From NCBI RefSeq assembly GCF_001718195.1, contig NZ_MCNV01000001.1, forward strand, positions 310,001-374,000: a stretch of DNA of 64,000 bases, given 5' to 3'. Positions 37,663 through 45,473 of the stretch are shown piece after piece. Position 1 is the stretch's first letter, and each line of letters opens with the position of its first letter. Below the pieces are notes generated by a model. It saw nothing but the letters and a program-made list of their open reading frames with translations. It searched no databases and was not told the DNA's origin. The position numbers and the translations under genes are program-made. The DNA is from Paraburkholderia nodosa (GTDB lineage Bacteria > Pseudomonadota > Gammaproteobacteria > Burkholderiales > Burkholderiaceae).

Positions 37663-38490
37663 ATGCCGCAAGCCACGACGTCCGACGCACAACCTTACTT
37701 CTGGCGCGACGCTGACCTGCCGTTCATCGAGGTGCGCGCGATCGCCGACGGCCGCAAGGTCCGCTACGGCCGTCACGCACACGGCACGTTCTCGATCGGC
37801 GCGGTCACGGGCGGGCGCAGCACCTACCTGAACGGGAGCACGCTCTCGCATATCAGCGCGGGCGCGGTGGTGGTCATCAACCCGGAAGTCGTGCACGCCT
37901 GTAACCCGGCCGCCGACGAGCCCTGGGCCTACCGCATGTTCTATCTCGACACGGCGTGGCTCGCGAATCTGCAGCACGACCTGGGCTTCGGCGCGCACGA
38001 GGCCTTTCGCCCGTTCGAACAGACCTTGAGCTGGGAGCGCGATTTGTTCGACGGGCTCAACGCGCTTTACGAGCTGCTCGTCGATACGAATGAGTCGGCG
38101 CTGCGCAAGGAATGCGCCGTCGTAGCCTATTTCTCGAGGCTCCAGCAGTCCCTGAATCCGGCACCGGTCAGCGCACGCGAACCGAACGAGCGCCTCGCGC
38201 GCGCAGCAGAATTCATCGACGGCAACTACACGCGCACGCTCAAACTCGAAGAAATCTGCGCCGCCGCCGATCTTTCGCCCTCGTACCTCATTCGCGCGTT
38301 TCGCGAGCAATACGGCATGACGCCGCACGCGTATGTCGTGAACCGGCGTATCGAGTTCAGCCGCGCGCAACTGCGTCAAGGGCACGCCATTGCCGATGTT
38401 GCGGCGCAAGCGGGTTTCGCCGATCAGGCGCACCTGCAGCGCGCGTTCCGCCAGTTCGTTGCCGCAACGCCGGGCCAGTATCGCGGCTAA
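37663..38490 (+). CDS. AraC-family regulator (AraC-type cupin sensor)
   Basis: 275 aa. Cupin-like AraC_binding domain (about 15-160; YGRHAHGTFSIGAVTGG) and HTH_18 (about 175-275; LEEICAAADLSPSYLIRAFREQYGMTPHAYV). This type is usually encoded beside a LysE exporter, as here, where the lysE gene is convergent 16 bp away; regulation of that gene by amino acids is the likely role. Confidence 0.87.
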   Translation: MPQATTSDAQPYFWRDADLPFIEVRAIADGRKVRYGRHAHGTFSIGAVTGGRSTYLNGSTLSHISAGAVVVINPEVVHACNPAADEPWAYRMFYLDTAWLANLQHDLGFGAHEAFRPFEQTLSWERDLFDGLNALYELLVDTNESALRKECAVVAYFSRLQQSLNPAPVSAREPNERLARAAEFIDGNYTRTLKLEEICAAADLSPSYLIRAFREQYGMTPHAYVVNRRIEFSRAQLRQGHAIADVAAQAGFADQAHLQRAFRQFVAATPGQYRG

Positions 38491-38506
38491 CGTCGCCGCC
38501 GCGCGC

Positions 38507-39115
38507 TCAGGCAAGCACGAGCCAAACCGCACTGCCCGCCAGCAACAACGCCATCGCGCGGTTCACGAAACGCACGCGCGACGGTTCGCGCAAGGCCTGG
38601 CGCAGAGACGCACCTGCCCACGCCCAGCACGCAATCGACACGTAGCACACCACGAAATAGATCGCGGCGAACTGCCAGACGAGCGCATTTTCGCCGGAAG
38701 CCGCATATAAGCCCATGCCCGCCACCGAGGCAAGCCACGCCTTGGGGTTGAGCCATTGCATCGTGGCGCCCACCATCAGCGAGGGACCGCGCGCCGCGTT
38801 CGGAGAGTCGATGCGGCCGTCGTCGGTCGCGAGCCGGTAGGCGACGTACAGTAGAAAAGCCACGCCCGCCCATTCGAGCGCGCGCGTGAGAAACGGCAGG
38901 CGCGCCAGCAGCTCCTGCATGCCGAGACCGATCAGCAGCAGCAGCAACGTGAAGCCCACGGTCGCGCCGGTGACGTGGCGCAGGCTCGCGCGCAGCCCGT
39001 AGCGCGCGCCCGCGCTCAGCGCAACGATATTGACGGGTCCAGGGGTGATGGAAGTGGCCAGCGCGAAGGCGGCCATCGACAAGGCAGTGCTCACGGTTTT
39101 CCTCGCTACGCTCAT
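38507..39115 (-). CDS. LysE/RhtB-family amino-acid exporter
   Basis: 202 aa, about six hydrophobic segments. Family signatures: ITPGPVNIVALSAGARYGLRAS (about 22-43), LEWAGVAFLLYVAYRLA (about 84-100) and WLNPKAWLA (about 131-139). Exports amino acids or derivatives. A 111-bp damaged copy of its central part lies at 40820-40930. Convergent with the AraC gene. Confidence 0.87.
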   Translation of the reverse strand: MSVARKTVSTALSMAAFALATSITPGPVNIVALSAGARYGLRASLRHVTGATVGFTLLLLLIGLGMQELLARLPFLTRALEWAGVAFLLYVAYRLATDDGRIDSPNAARGPSLMVGATMQWLNPKAWLASVAGMGLYAASGENALVWQFAAIYFVVCYVSIACWAWAGASLRQALREPSRVRFVNRAMALLLAGSAVWLVLA

Positions 39116-39254
39116 GGGCGATCAATATGCGTCGAGGGTAGACGCGCGCGCCGCCGGCGTATTGAAGAAAATTGCCCTGCCGGCGAGCGCGGCACCGCGC
39201 CGAACCCGCGCTATCATTGCGCCGCACCGACGACTCCCATTCCGGAACTGCAAC

Positions 39255-40028
39255 GTGAAAAAGATCCTCATCATCGGCATCGGCGCGGGCGATCCGAAGT
39301 ACCTGACCGTGCAGGCAATCGAAGCGCTCAACGCAGCCGACGTGTTCTTCGTGATGGACAAGGGCGCGGCCAAGGACAAGCTCGTCGCGCTGCGCAAGGA
39401 AATCTGCGCTCGCTTCATCAAGGACCACGACTATCGCATCGTGGAGGCCACGAGCCCCGAGCGGCGCCGCGACGAAGGTCTCGATTACAAGGCCGCCGTG
39501 GACGAGCTCAACCGCGACAAACAGCGCGTATTCGAGCGCCTGATCGAAGAGGAATTGACCGACGGCCAATGCGGCGCGTTTCTCGTCTGGGGCGACCCGT
39601 CGCTCTACGACAGCACGATCCGCATTCTCGATTCGATCCTGGCCGATGGCCGGCTCGCGTTCGACTTCGAGGTGATCCCCGGCATCAGCAGCGTGCAGGC
39701 GCTCGCGGCGAAGCACCGCGTGCCGCTCAACTTCATCGGCAAGCCGGTGAGCATCACGACGGGAAGGCGGCTCGCGGAGGGCGGTTTTCCGCACGACGTG
39801 GACAGCGCGGTGGTCATGCTCGACGCGCAGAACGCGTACGCGCAGATCGCGGGCGAAGCACTCGATATCTACTGGGGCGCCTATGTCGGCACCCCGGACG
39901 AGATCCTGATGGCGGGCCGGCTGGAAGACGTGAAAGACGAGATCGTCCGTGTTCGCGGCCAGGCGCGCGAAGCGAACGGATGGATCATGGACACGTACTT
40001 GCTGCGCAAGCGCGGCGTGAAAGACTGA
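39255..40028 (+). CDS. cobF: Precorrin-6A synthase (deacetylating), CobF
   Basis: 257 aa from GTG 39255, where the tetrapyrrole methylase fold begins (KKILIIGIGAGDPKYLTVQAI); the frame extends upstream to 39030 but would overlap lysE. SAM-binding features include GDPSLYDS and the mid-domain VIPGISSVQALAA. CobF methylates C-1 and removes acetate in the aerobic cobalamin pathway. It stands alone here, away from any other cob gene in the window. Confidence 0.9.
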   Translation: MKKILIIGIGAGDPKYLTVQAIEALNAADVFFVMDKGAAKDKLVALRKEICARFIKDHDYRIVEATSPERRRDEGLDYKAAVDELNRDKQRVFERLIEEELTDGQCGAFLVWGDPSLYDSTIRILDSILADGRLAFDFEVIPGISSVQALAAKHRVPLNFIGKPVSITTGRRLAEGGFPHDVDSAVVMLDAQNAYAQIAGEALDIYWGAYVGTPDEILMAGRLEDVKDEIVRVRGQAREANGWIMDTYLLRKRGVKD

Positions 40029-40034
40029 AAGAAG

Positions 40035-40067
40035 AACGGGGCGCGAACATCGACGTTCGCGCCCGTT
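40035..40067 (+). terminator. Hairpin between cobF and the PepSY gene
   Basis: AACGGGGCGCGAAC (40035-40048) and GTTCGCGCCCGTT (40055-40067) pair with one bulged G. No T-run, so intrinsic termination is uncertain; it sits between convergent genes. Confidence 0.5.
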
Positions 40068-40088
40068 GCCGGGTTCACACGTTGAGGC

Positions 40089-40799
40089 TTACGCCAGGCC
40101 CACGCATACCGCCACGATAATCGAGCCGAACAACAGCACGGCACCCAACGTCTTGCGCTTGTTGAGCTCAGTCCACAGCAGCACGCCCGTAAGCGAAAGC
40201 AGAATGAGCGCCCCGGCGAAGCTGTCGATGAACAGCACCCAGCCGACGCTCATCCCCGTTCCCTTGTGCAGATTCGTGATCGTCGAGACGAGCGAGTTGT
40301 CGTTGCGCTTGAGCGTGAGCTTGTCGTTGCCCAGCCAGTACTCGACCATCACGCTCTCGCCGGGCGATGTGAACATGATCTGCCAGTGCTCGGGCTGCAC
40401 GACCTGGCGATCGCCCCAGGCCACGTTGTGCTCGGGCTCCTTCTGCACGCGGCCCATGCGCGCGGGCAGTTTCAGATCCGGTTGAGAGCGCAACCATTTC
40501 ACCATCTCGCGCGGCGTTTCGGGCGCGGGGTCGGGCACGGCAATCTGCACCGTCGAGACTTGCGGCGCGCCCGGCGAAATGCGCAGCGGCTCAGCGCGAT
40601 GGTTGAGCACGAATCCCGTTGCGCCGAACAGCAGGCCGAGCGCAGCGCCCCACAGGCCCACCCAGCCGTGCACCTTGCGCAACCACTTGATGAAGGTCGC
40701 ACGGCGCGAGCGCTTCGCGCGCTCGTCGCGCCGTTCGGCGTCGAGACGTGCGCGCGGCGTTGCCGGCGCGTCGATCTCGGCGGTATCGGAAAAGCTCAT
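40089..40799 (-). CDS. PepSY-associated TM-helix protein
   Basis: 236 aa. Basic N-terminus, TM1 with RKVHGWVGLWGAALGLLFGATGFVLNHR (about 40-68), a periplasmic PepSY-like section, and two C-terminal hydrophobic segments (about 185-205, 215-236). Such proteins often accompany TonB-dependent siderophore or haem receptors and are linked to periplasmic iron reduction. A promoter with a Fur box lies 320 bp upstream reading towards this gene, which supports an iron link. Confidence 0.83.
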   Translation of the reverse strand: MSFSDTAEIDAPATPRARLDAERRDERAKRSRRATFIKWLRKVHGWVGLWGAALGLLFGATGFVLNHRAEPLRISPGAPQVSTVQIAVPDPAPETPREMVKWLRSQPDLKLPARMGRVQKEPEHNVAWGDRQVVQPEHWQIMFTSPGESVMVEYWLGNDKLTLKRNDNSLVSTITNLHKGTGMSVGWVLFIDSFAGALILLSLTGVLLWTELNKRKTLGAVLLFGSIIVAVCVGLA

Positions 40800-40819
40800 G
40801 TTTCACTCCAGAGTCGCAA

Positions 40820-40930
40820 CGTACAGCAGGAAGGCCACTCCCGCCCACTCGAGCGCGCGCGTGAGAAACGGCAGGCGCGCCAGCAGTCCTGCATGCCGAG
40901 ACCGATCAACAGCAGCAGCAATGTGAAGCC
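40820..40930 (-). pseudogene. Truncated copy of lysE (central segment, frameshifted)
   Basis: 111 bp nearly identical to 38845-38956 of the intact lysE, in the same orientation, with about ten substitutions and one deleted base (CAGCAG-TCCTGC against CAGCAGCTCCTGC). The deletion breaks the frame after FTLLLLLIGLGMQ. Neither end of the exporter is present. Confidence 0.85.
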
Positions 40931-41118
40931 AGGTTCGCCGCCGTCGCATTCGTCGGCGACGAGAGAAAGAGCGTGCAGGAAACGTCGGCGCGCAGTTTTC
41001 ACGGCGTTGGGCAGCACACGCACTGCACCATCCACGGGACTGCCGGACGTCATGCCGCCTTCGCAGCGGTTCAAGAGCAGCGCATAGACCTGGTTGGGGC
41101 TGGGGAGGGTTCCACGGT

Positions 41119-41160
41119 AATGAGAATCGATATCATTCCATATTTTGTATTTTCTTTCAA
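41119..41160 (-). promoter_or_regulatory. Sigma-70 promoter overlapped by a Fur box
   Basis: On the minus strand TTGAAA (41160-41155), a 17-bp spacer and AATGAT (41137-41132). The 19-mer AATGAGAATCGATATCATT (41119-41137) matches the Fur dyad AATGATAAT-N-ATTATCATT at all but three positions and covers the -10. Reads towards the PepSY gene. Confidence 0.7.
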
Positions 41161-41310
41161 ATGGAATTGGCTTTTAGCGACACCGCTGGCGACATCGATT
41201 TTCTTCATGCTGGAAAAGCTCGGCGCAGTCGTCGGGACTTCGAACCTTCACATCTACGCGGCCATGCGTGGCGGCCGTGCGCTTGCGGCCGCCGCATTGA
41301 AAACCTGCGA

Positions 41311-42210
41311 TCAGTCGAGCGCGCGATCGTTCGGATGCGCAAACAGCGCCCGATTCTCGTTGGACAACGGATAGTTCAGGTTCATCCCCTTGGGCGGCAC
41401 GGGCTGCGTGAACCACTTCGTGTACAGCCGCTGCGCTTCACCCGAAGTCTGCATGCGAGCGATCACGCCATCGGCCAGCTTCTTGAAGACGGGATCGTCC
41501 TTGCGCACCATGCAGCCATAAACCTCCGAGAGCGGCGGCGTACCGGTGATCACGTAGTCCTGCTGGTCCGCCTCCTTGGCCCGCGCCCCGTACAACAGCG
41601 GCTCGTCCATCACGAACGCGACCGCGCGCCCCGTCTTCACGTTGAGAAACGACTCCGCGTGGTCCTTGGCGGCGATGAGTTGCATGCCCATCTTCTTGTC
41701 GTTGTTCATCTCGCGCAGCAGCCGGTCCTCCGACGTGCCCGCCGTGGTCACGACCGTCTTGCCTGCGAGATCGGGGAAATCCTTGATGCCGGAATCCTTT
41801 TTCGCAATCAGGCACACGCCGTACTGAAAGAAGCTGTTCGTGAACGCGACCTGGTTGTCGCGATCCTTCGTGTGCGTGGTCGAACCGCACTCGATATCGA
41901 TCGTGCCATTCTGCACGAGCGTAATGCGGTTCTGCGAAGTGATCGGAATTTCCTTGACCGTGAGCTTGTCGAGCTTCAGCTCCTTTTTCACCTCGTCGAC
42001 GATCTTCAGCGCGATGTCCTGCGCATAGCCGATCGTGTGTTGCTCGCTGTCGTAGTAGGAGAACGGCACTGACGATTCCCGCACGCCCAGGGCAATCACG
42101 CCTGTATCGCGGATTTTTTTCAGAGTAGCGCTCGTGGCGTCCTGCGCCTGAGCCGGCCCGAGATACGTGCATCCCATGACGACTGCTGCGAGCGTTGCAA
42201 CTTTTTTCAT
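41311..42210 (-). CDS. gltI: Glutamate/aspartate-type ABC transporter substrate-binding protein (orphan)
   Basis: 299 aa. Signal peptide (cleavage after AQA at about 20-22) and an SBP_bac_3 domain (GVIALGVRESSVPFSYYD; TIDIECGSTTHTKDRDNQVAFT). The sequence type is GltI. GGAGGAG precedes the ATG. The usual permease and ATPase genes (gltJKL) are absent on both sides, so it must partner with components elsewhere or serve as a sensor. Confidence 0.87.
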   Translation of the reverse strand: MKKVATLAAVVMGCTYLGPAQAQDATSATLKKIRDTGVIALGVRESSVPFSYYDSEQHTIGYAQDIALKIVDEVKKELKLDKLTVKEIPITSQNRITLVQNGTIDIECGSTTHTKDRDNQVAFTNSFFQYGVCLIAKKDSGIKDFPDLAGKTVVTTAGTSEDRLLREMNNDKKMGMQLIAAKDHAESFLNVKTGRAVAFVMDEPLLYGARAKEADQQDYVITGTPPLSEVYGCMVRKDDPVFKKLADGVIARMQTSGEAQRLYTKWFTQPVPPKGMNLNYPLSNENRALFAHPNDRALD

Positions 42211-42401
42211 TTAGTCTCCTCCGGATGGTCCGTCGGCGCTTCGTGCGCCGCACCCGAGTATTCATGCCTTGCAGCGAGGCGGCAATTGAAATCGGTTACG
42301 ACGACATAACTCAAGGTTAAGTCGCCGGTGAGGCGCGTCGTTCGAAGCGCGCCGTCGAGGCCGGTTTCGTTGGCAACACGAACCGTTCCGCACGCCATGA
42401 C

Positions 42402-42691
42402 TTGTCCACACATTTTGTTGGCAGCCCTGTGCGTAACCGTTGGAAGACCGCATCAAGTCCTTGATGCGCTTCGGTTAACCCACGGCGGTCCCAAGCGCGG
42501 CAACACCGTCTCGCAGCGCCTCGAAACGCACCCGTCTTTTCCACAGATTTTGTTGGCAGCCCTGTGCACAACTTCTGGACAGCGAACCTAAGTCCCTGAT
42601 CGCAAACGTCAATGCGCCAGGCGACAGAGAAGTTGCACGTTTTGGAGGCACTGGACTTGTCCACAGTTAACGGGGAAAAGTCTGTGCATAC
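42402..42691. repeat. Three-copy inverted-pair repeat, DnaA-box-like ends
   Basis: Each copy has a TTKTCCACA motif on the plus strand and, 26 bp further on, its inverted counterpart: 42402/42428, 42537/42563 and 42657/42683. Copies 1 and 2 also share the interior ATTTTGTTGGCAGCCC; copy 3 keeps only the ends. TTGTCCACA, TTTTCCACA and TTGTGCACA fit the relaxed DnaA-box pattern. Confidence 0.7.
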
Positions 42692-42784
42692 ACCCCCCAA
42701 CATCCGCGCCAATCCATTGATAGCACAACGGATTTTCTCGCTGCGCGCGGATCGGACCAGACCTGCCTCACGCGCGCATACCCC

Positions 42785-42811
42785 TAAAGTTTGTAAGGGA
42801 AATGCCGTTAT
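42785..42811 (+). promoter_or_regulatory. Sigma-28 (FliA) promoter of the Aer-type receptor
   Basis: TAAAGTTT (42785-42792), an exact 11-bp spacer and GCCGTTAT (42804-42811), against consensus TAAAGTTT-N11-GCCGATAA. Located 47 bp before the receptor ATG. Confidence 0.8.
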
Positions 42812-42858
42812 GCCTGGCTGTGTTGTTGGGTCTCAAGCGGCCCCATCGAAGGAATCTC

Positions 42859-44508
42859 ATGCGCAACAATCAACCCGTCACGCAGCAGGAATTCGACTAT
42901 CCCGCTTCGCAGATGCTCGTCTCGGCCACCGATCTCAAGGGCCGCATTCAGTACTGCAATCCTGCGTTCGTCGCGGTGTCGGGCTTTACGAAAGAAGAGC
43001 TGATCGGCAAGGCACATAACATCATTCGTCATCCCGACATGCCGGCCGAAGCGTTCGCCGACTTGTGGGAGACCGTGCGCGATGGCCATCCCTGGACCGC
43101 GATCGTCAAGAACCGCCGCAAGTCCGGCGACCACTACTGGGTGCGCGCGAACGTAACGCCCGTCTCCGAGCAGGGCACGGTGGTCGGTTATCTGAGCGTG
43201 CGCGTGAAGCCCACGCGCGAGGAAATCCGCACGGCAGAAGCCTTCTACACGCAAATGCGCGAGGGCCGTCTGCAAGGCGTGCGGCTGCGCCACGGCTCCG
43301 TGGTGCGCACAGGCCTCGTGGGCGCATTGCAGTCAGTCCTGCGCGTGCCCATCGCCACGCGTATCGCCTTCGGCTATGGCGCCGTGCCCGCCGTGTTCGC
43401 CGCGGCCGGCTTCGCCGCCTGGCAGGGCCTGCCGCCGCTGCCGTTCTGGGGTGCATTCGGCGCGGCCTGCCTGTGTGCGTTCGGCGCCTGGCGTCTGACC
43501 ACGCGCCACCTCGGCGCACCGCTCGCGCAGATGACCACGGCCTCCACGCGCATGGCCGCGGGCGACCTCACGGCCACGCTCGCGGTCGCCACAAACGACG
43601 ATCTCGGCGACGTGCTCCAGGCGCTCAATCAGCTGCAGGCCAATCTCACGGCGATCGTGTTCGACGTGCGCTCGCAGATCGACGGCATGCTCGACGCCGC
43701 GCACGAAATCTCGAGCGGCAATCTCGATCTCTCGCGCCGCACCGAAATGCAGGCGGCATCGCTCGAAGAAACCGCGGCCACGATGGATCAGCTCACGACC
43801 ACCGTGCAGGCCAACGCCGAAGCCAGCGCCCGCGCGCTCGATCTCGCACGCGACGCGCAGTCCGCCGCCGCCGAGGGCGGCTCGATCGCCGCGCAGATGG
43901 AGCGCACGATGACGGGCATCACCGACGCATCGCGCCGGATCAGCGACATCACCGGCGTGATCGACGGCATCGCGTTCCAGACCAACATCCTCGCGCTCAA
44001 CGCCGCTGTCGAAGCCGCGCGCGCGGGCGAGGCCGGCCGCTCGTTCGCCGTGGTGGCGGGCGAGGTGCGCATGCTCGCGCAGCGCTGCGCGGCATCGGCC
44101 AAGGAGATCAAGCAGGTCGTGGACGCCAGCGTCAACGAGATCGCCGAGGGCACGCGTCTCGTCGGCAACACGACGGCGCAGATGCGCTCGATCGACGAAG
44201 CCGTGAGCCGCGTCTCGTCGATCATCACCGAGGTCGCGAACGCCAGCGGCGAGCAGGCCGAAGGCATCCGCCAGGTCAATCAGGCCGTCGCGCATCTGGA
44301 CAGCGCCACGCAGCAGAACGCCGCGCTCGTCGAGCAGGCCGCCGCCACGGCGCAGCGGCTCGCCGAGCAGGCCGACGTGCTCGACGAGGCCGTGCGCCTC
44401 TTCACCGTGGCAGGCGCCGAAGCGGAAAAGCGCGCAAAGCCCGCCCGCACCCCGGCGCGCCGCCAGAGCGTCAATCTTGCCGAAGCGGCCGAGGAGATCG
44501 CAGCGTAA
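42859..44508 (+). CDS. Aer-like PAS-domain chemoreceptor
   Basis: 549 aa. N-terminal PAS domain (about 10-115) with Aer features ([31 protein letters not shown]), hydrophobic anchor region (about 165-215), HAMP-like stretch, and the MCP signalling domain ([25 protein letters not shown]). Aer binds FAD in its PAS domain and mediates energy taxis. No periplasmic domain. ATG 42859 is preceded by GAAGGAA; the FliA promoter ties it to the flagellar regulon. Confidence 0.92.
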   Translation: MRNNQPVTQQEFDYPASQMLVSATDLKGRIQYCNPAFVAVSGFTKEELIGKAHNIIRHPDMPAEAFADLWETVRDGHPWTAIVKNRRKSGDHYWVRANVTPVSEQGTVVGYLSVRVKPTREEIRTAEAFYTQMREGRLQGVRLRHGSVVRTGLVGALQSVLRVPIATRIAFGYGAVPAVFAAAGFAAWQGLPPLPFWGAFGAACLCAFGAWRLTTRHLGAPLAQMTTASTRMAAGDLTATLAVATNDDLGDVLQALNQLQANLTAIVFDVRSQIDGMLDAAHEISSGNLDLSRRTEMQAASLEETAATMDQLTTTVQANAEASARALDLARDAQSAAAEGGSIAAQMERTMTGITDASRRISDITGVIDGIAFQTNILALNAAVEAARAGEAGRSFAVVAGEVRMLAQRCAASAKEIKQVVDASVNEIAEGTRLVGNTTAQMRSIDEAVSRVSSIITEVANASGEQAEGIRQVNQAVAHLDSATQQNAALVEQAAATAQRLAEQADVLDEAVRLFTVAGAEAEKRAKPARTPARRQSVNLAEAAEEIAA

Positions 44509-44962
44509 CGACCGGCTCGCACGCCGCGCCGCAAACGCAGTCGGGTGGCTCCGTCTATTGGTCTGAGAGATCGGCGTTAGTCCCATCTCGACAGTGCGGC
44601 GCGCGGGCGGCACCATGAAAACCGTCAGCAAGCCGTACCCCGGTTTGCTGATCCGAGTAACAACGGCGTTTCAACGGCTCGCCCGGCCTGCCCGGGTGGG
44701 CCGTTTTTTCTGTTGCGCACGCCTGGCGCCTGGCATCGCTTTGCTTCGCAACCATGACAGCGGTGCAACGCGCAACGCATTTCGCATGGCCCGTTGCAGG
44801 GCGCGCAAAAACGGGCGTTGCGCCGGCGAGTCGCGTTACACTGGCTGGCCAGGGTCGCGGCACAGCGATCTCGCTGTGTGTGTCTGCGCTCACTTGCATG
44901 AACACGCCGCGCAGCCGACCCCGTACAATGGCTCGACCACCCAACGCACGAGGACAACATCA
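44509..44962. other. Intergenic region after the Aer-type receptor
   Basis: About 450 bp. Apart from the terminator at 44673-44709 I see no gene, repeat or confident regulatory element. The stretch before the terminator (about 44560-44670) is GC-rich and could fold; it matches no riboswitch that I can recognise. Confidence 0.5.
44673..44709 (+). terminator. Rho-independent terminator
   Basis: AACGGC (44673-44678) pairs with GCCGTT (44700-44705) around an inner CCCGG/CCGGG stem and runs into T6. Probably ends the Aer-type transcript, 165 bp past its stop. Confidence 0.75.
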
Positions 44963-45208
44963 ATGCGCACGACCGGGTCTTCCGGAAACATGACCCTGCT
45001 CACCGAGCATGACGACGCGACCGGACGCGAACTGCGTTCACTGCGCCTCGAATCGGCGGCCGACGGCAAAAGCCTCTTGCTGGTCGAAGTCGACGAGCGC
45101 AAGCCGGGCATCCATCGCGAAGTGCGTTACGAAATCACGCCGGCCGAGCTGATCGCGGCCATTCGCGCACAAGGCGCCGAGCTGCCCGGGGAATCACACA
45201 CGCGCTAA
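44963..45208 (+). CDS. Hypothetical small protein
   Basis: 81 aa from ATG 44963 with GAGGA upstream. Rich in charged residues (RELRSLRLESAADGKSLLLVEVDERKPGIHREVRYEITPAELIAAI); predicted alternating strands and one C-terminal helix, no signal or TM. I do not recognise a family. Codon usage is like its neighbours, and a hairpin follows, so it is likely real. Confidence 0.7.
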   Translation: MRTTGSSGNMTLLTEHDDATGRELRSLRLESAADGKSLLLVEVDERKPGIHREVRYEITPAELIAAIRAQGAELPGESHTR

Positions 45209-45231
45209 GCGCACCGAAACTGACGACACGA

Positions 45232-45261
45232 ACGCGGCACGCGCAGTCTCGTGTGCCGCGT
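45232..45261 (+). terminator. Hairpin after the small hypothetical gene
   Basis: ACGCGGCAC (45232-45240) and GTGCCGCGT (45253-45261) form a perfect 9-bp stem; only a weak T tail follows. Confidence 0.5.
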
Positions 45262-45473
45262 ACTGTCGCTTTCCACTCATCGGGCGCCTCTCGCGAACAC
45301 CTCGCGTTTCTCTCTTTTAATCCGGCGCTTTTTTCATATGCCTGCCCTACTCGGCAGGCATTCTCACGCGCGTGCAGGGGGTCGCTTGCACGCGTTCGAA
45401 ATACGTCCATAATCTTTACGTTACCCTTCTATCTTTCCCGTTCCTCGCCTGACGGCGCAACGGAAGTAAGCCG

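Larger units (their letters stand above)
40800..41310. other. Degraded intergenic region with lysE fragment and Fur-box promoter
   Basis: About 510 bp without an intact gene. It contains a truncated, frameshifted copy of part of lysE (40820-40930), an unassigned reading frame on the minus strand (from about 41074) that runs into it, an AT-rich stretch (41119-41165) with a minus-strand promoter, and the 3' flank of the GltI-like gene. It looks like a rearrangement scar. Confidence 0.65.
42211..42858. other. Noncoding region with regular DnaA-box-like inverted pairs
   Basis: About 650 bp. Upstream regions of gltI (left) and the Aer-type receptor (right). Between them are three repeat units (42402-42436, 42537-42571, 42657-42691), a small hairpin (CGCATCAA-GTCC-TTGATGCG, 42449-42468) and, at the right, a sigma-28 promoter. 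The 131-codon open frame on the minus strand across it encodes a repeat-derived sequence and is not convincing. Confidence 0.6.

Noticed and set aside
42402..42691. Replication origin
   Set aside because: DnaA-box-like motifs are present, but there is no dnaA, repA or parAB gene, no AT-rich unwinding region, and the neighbours are ordinary chromosomal genes.
42317..42712. 131-codon minus-strand frame with TGLPTK-type repeats
   Set aside because: The repeats simply reflect the DNA inverted-pair repeat; no ribosome site and an odd, Cys/Arg-rich composition.
44560..44672. Possible riboswitch or structured RNA before the terminator
   Set aside because: GC-rich and foldable, but no known aptamer consensus is recognisable, and the downstream gene starts about 290 bp later beyond the terminator.
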